Of a stretch of 64,000 nucleotides of DNA, positions 11,235 to 20,699 are shown piece after piece (within the stretch, counting starts at the first letter, position 1; the number at the start of each line of letters is the position of its first letter). The stretch is from Forficula auricularia (Eukaryota > Arthropoda > Insecta > Dermaptera > Forficulidae), in the NCBI GenBank assembly GCA_024734495.1, contig JALMQS010000099.1, positions 98,683,321 through 98,747,320 on the forward strand, given 5' to 3'. Position numbers and translations under genes: made by a program. The notes below the pieces were generated by a model, which saw only the letters and a program-made list of their open reading frames with translations, was not told the DNA's origin and did not search any database.

Positions 11235-11985
11235 ATTTTTATTCCTTCATTGTTCATATTGTCAATACTTAAACCTCATTTGATGTTAAAGCTAAATATA
11301 TCTTTTTTAAAGAATAAATTTAAATGTTCCCTAAGTAGATAATAAAGTTGCTTTTAAAAAATATCCCTGGCAACCCCCACAACTATTTCATAGACCCTTG
11401 GGGCTACCACTGGGCTAGACTAATGACTAAACTACTAGATTTCCACCATATCATATACTAATATTACAAGAAAACCCACGACGCCTAATTTATACGCAGC
11501 CATTTGGAAAGGACTGGGAATATTTTGCCTCTCTCACAGGCGCGGTCATTTAATTCTTCGTAGAGCAAGATTCCTAGTGTAATTTTGTTTAAAATAATTC
11601 TTTCCGATTCAAAGTTTATTTCTATTCTTTTTTGGCATTTTAACTTTTCGACGAATAATCAGGATGAGTTATAATAGTTTAATAGAAAGTACTTAAATGT
11701 TCTTTGTAATGATATCAAAAAAGCAAGCAAGCTTACAAAAAAAAAAAAAAAAAAAAAAATGAAAACAAATTTACTAAAAATAAAGACTAAGTAGAAAAAA
11801 ATGGATAGAAAAAGAAATAGATTAAAAATAATCCATCATATTTTTGACATGTAATAGTGAAAAGATAGATTAGATTAAATAAAAAGCAATTTCTTCAAAG
11901 ATGTTTTTCCTACATTACTGAGTGTTCGAAAATCGACAAAGTGCCACAAATCACAAATACGAACACAGAATATATTAATATTATT
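11235..11985. other. AT-rich stretch without gene
   Basis: Includes a long poly-A run near 11737. No gene, RNA or element boundaries recognised. Confidence 0.5.
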
Positions 11986-11999
11986 AATAATAGGCGGGG

Positions 12000-12236
12000 G
12001 TCAGATTGACTAAGTGGGTAAAGCTCTTACCTACGTATCAGCAAGCCCAGGTTCAAGTCCAACTCCCTACAAAAATGTGACTTGCTATATATAATATTAT
12101 AATCTGACCTCTAAACTACTTTCCACCCACTGTACACATTTAAACCCACATTAACATAAAAATAAGGCCAATACTGTATTGACCCCATGGATAAAAGCAA
12201 TGTATATAAATAAATATAAAAAAAAGGTTCACTTAG
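12000..12236 (+). mobile_element. tRNA-derived SINE, family B
   Basis: An A-box-like TTGACTAAGTGGG (12006-12018) and a B-box GGTTCAAGTCC (12050-12060) have the spacing of an internal pol III promoter. A tRNA-unrelated body of about 160 bp and a short A-rich end near 12220-12232 follow. The B-box arm is normal for a tRNA, but the acceptor stem does not close, so it is a SINE or tRNA pseudogene and not a working tRNA. No clear target duplication was found. Confidence 0.68.
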
Positions 12237-12239
12237 AAT

Positions 12240-13280
12240 CAGACCAATGCTTTATTTTCCCCTGTCAAACCATGTTTATAAAATAAGCAAATTTGACTAT
12301 ATGAAAATTGTCTCAATCGCTCTTTTAGTAGTATGTTAATTTGTTACCACATAAAAAATTAAAAGAATAAGATTTCAAACTAAAACGATGCCTCTAGTTT
12401 GATTTAAATAGTCTATGTTATAATATAATATATAGTTTTCTACCACTCCGTAAAAATTTATTCTCATGCTCATCAGTCATTTGTTTAAAAGCTCTATAAA
12501 TATATAATAATAAAAATACATTTTTTGTTTTAATTTATCACAATGTCTTTTAAAAGCATGAATAATTTTTTTGGATTGGATCCCCAATTTATAGCTTTGT
12601 TCTGTTGTCAAGTTCTCTATAAAATTAATATTAAATTCTAATTAAGTTTATTATCGTGAATCAAAATTTATAGATCCCTTATTCCATTACATTTGTTTTA
12701 TCGTAGAATTGAAATTGTAATCACTCTATAAAAACCATTTAAACCATTAGAGTGTGATCAATTAATGGCATCATTTCAGGGATAATGGATTTAAATAAAA
12801 TACTATTATTAAAAGTAATTAATGATACTATAGATGTATAACACAAAAAAATAAATAATATGACTATCGATTAACTAAAAATATAAAAGATAAATAAAAA
12901 TATATGCCTATATTGTTCTTTATCATTAAAACTATTAACGAAAATCCCAATAGGGATGACATCTATTTAAGATATTTTTAATTAATAAAGTAGAATGAAT
13001 TCAATGCGCATATGAGCCCACATGGCATCTATTGGTGTTCAACAACTTTTGTTCGTAAAAATGTTTGTTATTCACCGTAGGCGAGCGCCTCTACTTAATG
13101 CGGATAGTTAATCTCATAAAAAAATTAAATTAGTTGCTTGTGACTAAACATTGTACACACACATGAATCAATGAAGTTTCGGGCACTATTTGGGATCTGG
13201 AGACAAAAAAACGCATTTTTTACTATAAAGGCTACCGTTTCATTTTACTCAGAAATGACAACTCGAAAACCTTAGTGATG
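12240..13280. other. AT-rich stretch without gene
   Basis: AT-rich sequence. I saw no open frame, terminal repeat pair or splice-site pair worth reporting. Confidence 0.5.
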
Positions 13281-13294
13281 AGCTGCGAATAGGA

Positions 13295-13870
13295 AAGATA
13301 TCACTGATAAACAAAAATTTCCTCCCGTAAACCTAACAATGGAGTTTTGAGATATTATCGGTCAAAACGACGAAAAATGCCATTTTGACTTATTTTCGAG
13401 TCCCATTAGATATTAGACAGTAATACTTGAAATCAAAATATTTTGTTGACTTAATATAAAACAGCTTCCTCTTTGATTTTCAAATTATATCTTGTTTTTA
13501 GCTCAATTAGAACTCGAGTTATAACTAAAAAACTAAAACAACGTGATTATAAAGGATAATAAACATAGATAAAAACATAAGGTTTTAGTTTTTGAGTTCT
13601 AATTGAACTAAAAACAAGTGGTAATTTGAAAATCAAAGGAAAACCTGTTTTCTATTACGACACTAAAATATTTTGATTTCAAATATAGCTGTTTAATATT
13701 TAATGGGACTCGAAAATAGGTAAAAATGGCCTTTTTCGTCAATTTGACCGATTATATCTCAAAACTCTGTTATAAAAAATCAGGAAATTCCATGATAATC
13801 AGCGTATAAAAATCTAGTGGAATCCATTGTTAGGTTTACGGGGAGAAATTTTTGTTTAATTTTTGTCGAG
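13295..13870. mobile_element. Fold-back element, family N, copy 1
   Basis: Two arms of about 230 bp are imperfect reverse complements. Left: CCTCCCGTAAACCTAACAAT, GAGTCCCATTA, TTGAAATCAAAATATTTTG. Right: the same blocks inverted, ending TTAGGTTTACGGGGAG. About 50 bp of spacer separates them at 13545-13590. The right edge carries GTCGAGCAGTGTA, which resembles a mariner-type end with TA. There is no transposase, so it is non-autonomous. A relative is at 40370-40935. Confidence 0.8.
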
Positions 13871-13874
13871 CAGT

Positions 13875-15204
13875 GTATTTAGAGAAAAATGTACATCACT
13901 TATATAAATATATTTATCATAATGAAAGAAACTAAATATTTAGCTTATATTAAAAAGTGATTCAAACCAATAAATTTAACATCTTTTATTTCAATATTAT
14001 TTTTGTGAGACTTTATCAAATTAGGCTTATATTAAAATTCGAATAAATAATTTCGAATTCGTGTTTTCAGTTAATATTATTACTATCTAAAACTTTACTT
14101 TGTAATTTCCTAGTTACAAGACATGCCCTTGCTTAGGTATATGTTAAATGCCACAAGACACGTGTAGGTATAGCAAACTAGTATATGTGTGGGTTGGTAT
14201 TTGCGACTTGCAACCGCAGCCCCTTGCGCTTCATTTGCGCATTCTCATCTCTCATAAACTACTTTCCGCTTGTGAGGAAAATAATAGCACAAATTTATGA
14301 ATGGTTACGTTTAAAATATTGGCGCAATAATTCAACTGGGAATCACCCTAATGGAGGTGGATTAGTAATATAAAACATAATTCTAAAATGGCCACCCCAA
14401 TATGTAAGTCTTCACGGGAAGAAAATGCTAGCATAAAGAAAACAATTTATCACATTTATTAATTTTTCAAAAGAGATAGCAATTTTTTAAAAAAATATTC
14501 TCATGTTTGGGGATATTTTTCTTGTGGAATTTTTAAAATATCTCTTTAGTCTGGAAACAGAGATGAAATGATCGGTGTTTTTTTAAGTCATATTACTTTG
14601 CTTATATCCAAAACCTAACACCATTCATTTTTAACGTAGAATACGTCTTTGTAGGCGAGTAGGTGTGGAATGAAAATTGAGAAAATTAATACTTGTTGTA
14701 TACAGCGCGCTTGAACGATATATAATTTTCGACTATTTTTTTAAATTTCGCTATTCTATTTGAAGTGAAGTGTTATTAAAAGTGTAAAAATTATATATAC
14801 ATATATGGTTGGATTTCAGAGTATGCGGACCTCACAAATACCTGTACGATAAAATATAATTAAAAATTGGAAAAATATAACAAATTTGACAAAATTAAAT
14901 TTTAATTGACAATATAAATGGAAAAAAAAAGTTGTTAAAAGTCAATAATAGTTTTTTTAGTTAATAAATAAATTATCTTGTACAAAGGTGTTGCTAAATT
15001 ATCGAATTTTGACTTCCCATTTATGTAATGATTTATATAGATTTCCAAAAGAAATTCAAAGCATTTTAATGTTTCGAATTGAAAATCAGAGGCCCATTAA
15101 AGGCTAGACATTCGCTTGGAACTCTGAGGAGTCTCGAACATTAGAAGAAAAAAAAACTTAATTTTACACACATTTTAATTCAACAATTACATCACTAACG
15201 TCAT
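13875..15204. other. AT-rich stretch without gene
   Basis: The 14100-14380 part is slightly richer in G+C and holds a 62-codon frame with no recognisable features. Nothing else is supported. Confidence 0.45.
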
Positions 15205-15595
15205 TTTACAGTGTGGATGGTGCGCATCCCTAAAATTTCAAACATTTACAGTATTTTCATAAATATATATTATAAGGCCGACATCAAAATTTCAGGAGGA
15301 TCTTTAATTTTCAAATTATAATCTGTTATTTCAAATATTTCTATAGAAAACATTATTTGATTTGAAAAGTATGTATATTGGTTCTCGAAATGAAATAAAA
15401 TTGTTGCATAGTTTCAAGGGGCAATTAAAATGAATGATTTTTTCGAAAAGGGCGGTGATAGAAGACTTGAACTCCCTGCCTGGTAGATATATCTCCCAGT
15501 TCAAAGACAAGTTCTGACGAGTTTTAGTCGAATAAAAATTATTCTCGCTGAGGAACTATTAATACAAAAAAGGAATAAATAAAGATGATTCTGGA
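15205..15595 (-). repeat. Dispersed repeat I, copy 2 (reverse)
   Basis: Reverse complement of the copy at 9648-10042, with the same block order. It begins on the left with GTGCGCATCC and ends on the right near AAGATGATT. Just outside, at 15605-15625, GGCAGCGTCTCGGG resembles GGCGGCGTCTCGGT at 16379-16392, so longer relatedness may exist. Confidence 0.8.
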
Positions 15596-16160
15596 CAGAT
15601 GGGCCTAGCGGGCAGCGTCTCGGGATGAGATTATTTGGTGTCGAAAATTTATTACCTGTTGAAGAAAAATGTTTTTTGAATACTGCAAATTGATAAAGTA
15701 AACGGTCTCTACCCTCCTCCTGCTTAAAACATTCTTTAAAATGACTATTATTAAAAAAAAAAAAAACATTTTAAAAAAGGGCTTGAAGGTACAAAACTTT
15801 GCATACATAATATTATCGAACTATGTTCCACTTTTGAGACCTCTCCTTGCTATAAATTCTTCTGAAGATTCCTTCAGAAAGACAGACAGACATTCGGTCT
15901 TTTAATATAAGTAGATGTTAGTCAGAAAATAGTTAACAACACCAAATGAGTTTTCTTTTTGGATCGGTCATTTTTATTAAAAAGCAGGAAAAAACTAATA
16001 GATGAATGAATGTTATGAAGAATCATCGTCGGCTATGGGGATCAATCAAGATCAATGAGTTTTTTTACAATCATAAATCATCATAAATAACTACAAAAAA
16101 CCCCATTAACACCACCTACAGACAAAAAAAAAATGAAACAAGTATAAATGACAAATTATA
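15596..16160. other. AT-rich stretch without gene
   Basis: No gene supported. A 67-codon minus-strand frame at 15605-15808 is AT-driven and featureless. Confidence 0.4.
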
Positions 16161-16164
16161 ATTT

Positions 16165-16328
16165 ATCCATAGCACGTGTAAATCTCACTCTCCATTCATA
16201 CATTAATTAATTCTTGTGAATAAATTGTAATAGACTGATGAAGTGGACAAAGCCCTCGAAACTATAGTCTCGTTATAAATAAAATTTATTATTCCAGCAG
16301 AAGACACACTCTTTTATTGTCTCCTTCA
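16165..16328 (+). mobile_element. Penelope-like small element P, 3' part, copy 1
   Basis: Matches 29720-29888 closely: CACGTGTAAAT, TGTAATAGACT, TAGTCTCGTTATAAATAAAA, TTCCAGCAGAAGACAC, and the terminus TTTTATTGTCTCCTTCA. The 5' head seen in the 29.6-kb copy is absent here, though an isolated inverted head lies at 17545-17580. The element has no reading frame. Assignment to Penelope-like elements rests on the hammerhead core, the variable inverted layout and the 12-bp target duplications of two sister copies. Confidence 0.72.
16235..16269 (+). ncRNA. Hammerhead-ribozyme-like core, copy 1
   Basis: CTGATGA (16235-16241) is the invariant C3-A9 box. The stem II strands GTGGAC and GCCCTC are separated by AAA. 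GAAA (16258-16261) is the second conserved box. A two-pair stem III follows (AC, loop TATA, GT) and then C at 16269, the expected cleavage nucleotide of a GUC triplet. Stem II has mismatches and one extra A follows the CTGATGA box, so activity is uncertain. Comparison with the 29.8-kb copy gives a fully paired consensus stem II, GAGGGC with GCCCTC. Confidence 0.58.
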
Positions 16329-16476
16329 AAATATAACAACGAGCTTTTCGTGCGTGCCTTGGGCTGGTGCCCTGGCAGGCGGCGTCTCGGTCCAAAAATT
16401 TTATTCCTCTTAAAAAACCACACTCCAAATGTATACCTGTAAACTCCCGAAAATACATAGTCTCTTAAAAGTTTCG
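16329..16476. repeat. Short repeat-like spacer
   Basis: Contains CAGGCGGCGTCTCGGTCC (16376-16393), similar to a block at 15607-15620. Function unknown. Confidence 0.35.
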
Positions 16477-17308
16477 CCTCATTTCCGTCCTGACAGAGCT
16501 ACAGAAATGAGGCTCTAGATATGAATCTGGGAGTATTTTTTTTCTATAATCTACAGCATTGTGATATTTTTTGTGTGGAAATAGATTTATTTAAATAAGT
16601 GGTATCGTGTGAGGAGGAGAATTATATTATATCATTTTTTTTAAAATTGGGATCGATAATCGATATAAGGCTCCAAATATTTAAAAGAGATCAGGTGTGG
16701 TTTGTATGACAGGCTGCTCCCTCCAGTATTGCCATGAGAAACTCAGGCATGCGTGTCTTAAGTCGTAAGTAATTTTGTAAAAATCAAAAAATAAGAATAA
16801 CGAAATTTAGATTTTTAAAAAATTATAAAAAAGTGGCAAATTATTAAAAAATAAACAAATAATATATAAATCAAGTAAGATGTGATTGATTTCCTCATTT
16901 CCGTCCTGACAGAGCTACAGAAATGAGGCTCTAGATATGAATCTGGGATATTTTTTTCTATAATCTACAGCATTGTGATATTTTTTGTGTGGAACAGATT
17001 TATTTAAATAAGTGGTATCGTGTGAGGAGGAGAATTATATTATATCATTTTTTTTAAATTTGGGATCGATAATCGATATAAGGCTCCAAATATTTAAAAG
17101 AGATCAGGTGTGGTTTGTATGACAGGCTGCTCCTCCAGTATTGCCATGAGAAACTCATATAGGCATGCGTGTCTTTTGTCGTAAGTAATTTTGTAAAAAT
17201 CAAAAAATAAGAATAACGAAATTTAGATTTTTAAAAATTATAAAAAAGTGGCAAATTATTAAAAAATAAACAAATAATATATAAATCAAGTAAGATGTGA
17301 TTGATTTT
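16477..17308 (+). repeat. 416-bp direct tandem duplication
   Basis: CCTCATTTCC starts at 16477 and at 16893. The two units agree almost throughout, with only small insertions or deletions (for example GGAAATAGATTT against GGAACAGATTT, and four extra bases near 17158). Each unit begins with a hairpin, CCTCATTTC against GAAATGAGG, and contains the palindrome ATCGATAATCGAT. The high identity means the duplication is recent or the copies convert each other. Confidence 0.93.
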
Positions 17309-17462
17309 TCTGTGCGCAAAGAAAAGCGAATTGAATATTTAATTGTTGAGTGGTGAAGGGGGGGGGGGGTAATAATTATCAATATATTTAATGTTTCTTA
17401 ATTTAAAACCAATTGGAGTCTTTCATTTCGAAATTTGAGTCCCAATTACGATTATATTTCGA

Positions 17463-17527
17463 ATTTGCCGCAAATATACCGATGGCGCTCTCTCTCTCGG
17501 CGGCATTACGTTAGCGTTGCGGCAAAT
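17463..17527. repeat. Perfect 11-bp inverted repeat
   Basis: ATTTGCCGCAA (17463-17473) and TTGCGGCAAAT (17517-17527) bracket a 43-bp less AT-rich core with a (CT) run. No target duplication is evident. It may be a very short MITE or a protein-binding palindrome. Confidence 0.6.
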
Positions 17528-17544
17528 TAATCTAGACAAATATA

Positions 17545-17580
17545 TATAGTATTCTGCTACCCTCGGCAAAAAAAAATCAA
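17545..17580 (-). mobile_element. Isolated head fragment of element P
   Basis: TTCTGCTACCCTCGGCAAA is the reverse complement of the TTTGCCGAGGGTAGCAGAA head found at 29675-29697. Only about 35 bp are kept, in the opposite orientation to the tail at 16165-16328. Confidence 0.6.
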
Positions 17581-18699
17581 TTTAACAAAAACTCTCTTAT
17601 TTAGGTACTAATAAGAAATATAGAAGAGTGTGTTTAAATGTTTTAGATAAAATGTAAAATGTTAATTTCCAGAATATAACTACATTCCTACTTAACATAA
17701 TGATTATGTTTGTATATTAAACACAAGCACATTTTGAAACAAAACACCATTATTTTAAGAAAATATTTTGTTAAGAATTTTCCTTTGTTGCCATGATAAA
17801 TTATCATCTATTCCCTTTTGTATTATCATTTATCTCAATTGAAATTGTTTTCAACATTACAAACGTTGCTGTCACTGTTGATGACATTTCTTTAAAAAAA
17901 AAAAATAAATAAAATCACTCCAAAGCATTTTTACGATTTTTTTTATTTTATTTATTTGTTTGTTTTTTCTACTTAGAAGAATTTACTAATTGACGTGTTT
18001 ATTTTCTTCAGTTAATTATCTGTGTTCCATTTTTTTCTTTAATGTGAATTTATGAACAAACAAAAAAATATTAAATTATTATAAATAAAGTTCTACTTTT
18101 AAAAATATTAAATTAATTTTCAATTTAAAATGAGAATGTTTCACGATTTATTTAGATAAATTTGTTTGTATGTCAGAATGGCTTTCATCCGTTCAGAAAT
18201 CGAATTTAAGTACCAAAAATATCACTCAGACTATTAGCAAAAATATATACGAATCTAATAACATCTTAAATAACCCTTCGAAAATTATCGTTTTGGATTG
18301 AATTTTTGGTCTGGCTTATGGCAAATGTTTTATCGAAATTCAAAAAACTCACTTGTTTCTAATTAAATTGAGTAAGGCGATTAATTCGTTTGGACTTTGG
18401 ATAATTCACTAGCGGAATTCGATGATGATTTATATCTTTAACTGAAATTTAGTAGCCAATCGCCCGAATAATATTTTTGGTACCTGGGTTCAATCTCCAA
18501 GATGTCAACAGCTCTTCTCACATAAACATACTTATCTAATCACATCTTGGATAACCTTCGAAAATTATCATTTTATATTTTAAATTGAATTTAGTCTAGT
18601 GACTTAAATTTAAAGTAGATTTTTGAAAAAAAGTATTATAATTGTTTCAAATTAATTTTCCTTGTTAAAATTACAAAAATATTATTTTTAATATTAACG
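17581..18699. repeat. AT-rich stretch with a diverged direct repeat
   Basis: Blocks ATCTAATAACATCTTAAATAACC and CTTCGAAAATTATCGTTTTG (18250-18300) recur as ATCTAATCACATCTTGGATAACC and CTTCGAAAATTATCATTTT (18535-18578). No gene. Confidence 0.5.
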
Positions 18700-18725
18700 A
18701 TTTTTTTCTTTTTTTTCAGGTGAGT
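18700..18725 (+). promoter_or_regulatory. Recursive-splicing (ratchet) site 1
   Basis: The plus strand reads TTTTTTTCTTTTTTTTCAG directly followed by GTGAGT at 18720. A strong pyrimidine tract and 3' splice site are fused to a strong 5' splice site, with a plausible branch point TATTAAC about 25 nt upstream (18690-18698). This juxtaposition is the definition of a ratchet point as known from long Drosophila introns. It implies a plus-strand gene whose intron spans this place. Confidence 0.72.
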
Positions 18726-18795
18726 TCCGCCATTCATATAATCTGCACTTCATTTTCCTACTATTCCTAGTCAAATAGAAACTCTAAAATTTAAG
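18720..18795 (+). other. Putative recursive-splicing exon 1
   Basis: From the acceptor at 18719 to a second donor, TTTAAG followed by GTAAGA at 18796, there are 76 nt. If the second donor is used, a 76-nt exon is included. If the first (GTGAGT at 18720) is used, nothing remains and the intron is removed stepwise. The segment has no long open frame (a TAG occurs at 18776-18778), so inclusion would probably shift or stop the frame, as in described recursive-splicing exons. Confidence 0.55.
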
Positions 18796-18799
18796 GTAA

Positions 18800-19880
18800 G
18801 ATAAACTTCTAATATAAGAATTTACTTAAAATTTAGTACTTTAAATAATTGCTCTTAATTAAAAAAAAAATATATACTGAGATATGAGACATTTTAAAAT
18901 ATTTTTTATATTAATTAATTTTGAATGAAAACATAAAACCAATAAATACGACAAATATTTTTTTGTTATGCCTGTCTTAACATAAAAGCCTCGAGTAATT
19001 TATTTTCATGGGTTGACAAATTCCTTATACTTACCCCAATTTTCATTTTATTTGTTTCTTTGTTTCTCAATCATAGAATCCGCATCTACTGTCTTGGAAA
19101 GTTTATATATGTATATGATGGGAAAAAAATTGTTAGGTACATCCGGCTACAGAATGTTTTTTTTTTTTTTTTTAACTAGGAATTTCAAGTTGAATACTGA
19201 AATTTAATTTTTTCTCCGTCCTTAAAGAGCGACACTATTAGCAAACATAAATATCAATATAATAAAGTAAAGATTAAAAAAAAAAATTTTGGAAACTTTT
19301 TAAAATTTAAAATATGAAATACACATAGGTTTATAAAAATAATTATTTTTATAAAATAATTATATAATACTCCTATTACTTTATGCTTTTCTATGGAACA
19401 AGATCACTTTACAATTTTACATTGCTCATAGAGTATTAAATTGAACTCAGGCTATTCGATTAAGTGACACATTTCTAACAGCTTGAAATTCCTAGTTAAA
19501 TATTTACCATTGATATACCATATAATCCATGTTTTGAGAACATGAATTAATATTTTAATCCGTTTGAGAGTTGACTTCTCTCACATTTGCGTTAACTTCA
19601 CTCGGAATGCTAGACAAGTCTATTTCTAATTTCACGATGCAACCGTTATCAAATGTTGATAGATGTAGCGAGAACCAAGCCAGAGTATTTCCATCACTAA
19701 ATTAATTAATTCTTGCTATATTGTGAAAGCTTGATAACTGTTCTTGACATAGTGAATAGATTGTCATTAACTTTTCTATTTTCACCAAAAAAATCGTACT
19801 AAGCTTAAGAAAAAAAAAAAATCCGTCAGCAAAGTTCTAACATAAATTCCAACCATTTATTCTCTTTTTCCTCTCACTAA
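18800..19880. other. AT-rich stretch without gene
   Basis: Contains a poly-T run at 19156-19172 and an (ATAATTATTTTTATAAAATAATTAT)-type palindrome near 19338-19365. Nothing coding. Confidence 0.5.
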
Positions 19881-19881
19881 A

Positions 19882-20021
19882 GGCCTGTTGTATGTCGCAA
19901 AGTAAATGCTTTTTACAACTAACAAAGAGTAGATGGTAAATGGAGGGACTGGGATGGCCAATCAGATGACACAATCTTTGTTAATTGTAAAAATCATTTA
20001 CTTTGCGCATTACAACCGGCC
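19882..20021. mobile_element. 140-bp inverted-repeat MITE
   Basis: The 46-nt arms are imperfect reverse complements: GGCCTGTTGTATGTCGCAAA on the left and TTTGCGCATTACAACCGGCC on the right, with AGTAAATG and ACAAAG blocks inside both. The GGCCnGTTGTA end resembles PIF/Harbinger-type ends, but I cannot settle a 3-bp target duplication. Confidence 0.78.
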
Positions 20022-20151
20022 CAAAATGATATTTTTTAGTAGAAGAACCTTGTGTCCGAAATTTCAAATTCGAGTTATCACTGAAATTCTGACCAATAAT
20101 GATAAAATTATGTAACGAAATTTGAAATTTACAGGAAAATAATAAAAAATT

Positions 20152-20690
20152 CTTCTTCTTCTTCTTCTTATTCTTCTATATAGGTGTGAACACCTGTTTC
20201 TCCAACATATTACAATCAGTCATCAGGGTCATAACTCTCTTTCCATCGTTTTTTGGTCTTCCACGCCTTCTGACCCCTCGGTTCGGTTTTTTGCCAATAT
20301 TTTCGGGAGACGGTCGTCTTGCATTATGTCTACATGGGCAGCCCAGCATCTTCTTCTTACATGAACCCAATCGACTATGTCCTGAAGACCGCTTATTTGC
20401 CTAAGGTGTTCGCTCCGGATTTTGTCATGTAGGGTCTTCGAATGGATGGCTCCTACAACTCTCATCTTAGTTGTCTGGAGAAGCTGTTTTGTAACGGTTG
20501 TGTCTGCCTTGGACTCAGCCCCATTATTATCGGGCGAGCACAGGTCTTATATATCCTAATTTTACTTTCGGCAGACATAAACTTATTTTTCCAGACTAGA
20601 TTGGATAGACAGACCGAAATTTTTGCTCCTTTGATGACTTGCGAAGTTACTTCTTCCTTAAGGTTTCGTCTGCTCAAAATCTGAACTCGT
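20152..20690 (-). mobile_element. Non-LTR retrotransposon 3' end with (GAA)n tail (family R, copy 1)
   Basis: Minus-strand frames give, in order, EVTSQVIKGAKISVCLSNL, SAESKIRIYKTCARPI, then after a frame change KTLHDKIRSEHLRQ, GLQDIVDWVHVRRRCWAAHV, QDDRLPKILAKN, and in a third frame RRRGRPKN. This is the part downstream of reverse transcriptase that ends many insect endonuclease/reverse-transcriptase LINEs. The tail is the (TTC)n run at 20152-20177 on the plus strand. At least two frameshifts make it dead. About 170 codons remain of an element usually longer than 900. Confidence 0.85.
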
Positions 20691-20699
20691 ATTACAATA

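Noticed and set aside
12000..12072. Functional tRNA gene
   Set aside because: A- and B-boxes are present, but the acceptor and anticodon stems do not pair. The body and A-rich end fit a SINE.
16477..17308. CRISPR-like direct repeats
   Set aside because: Just two 416-bp units with no spacers, in a eukaryotic genome.
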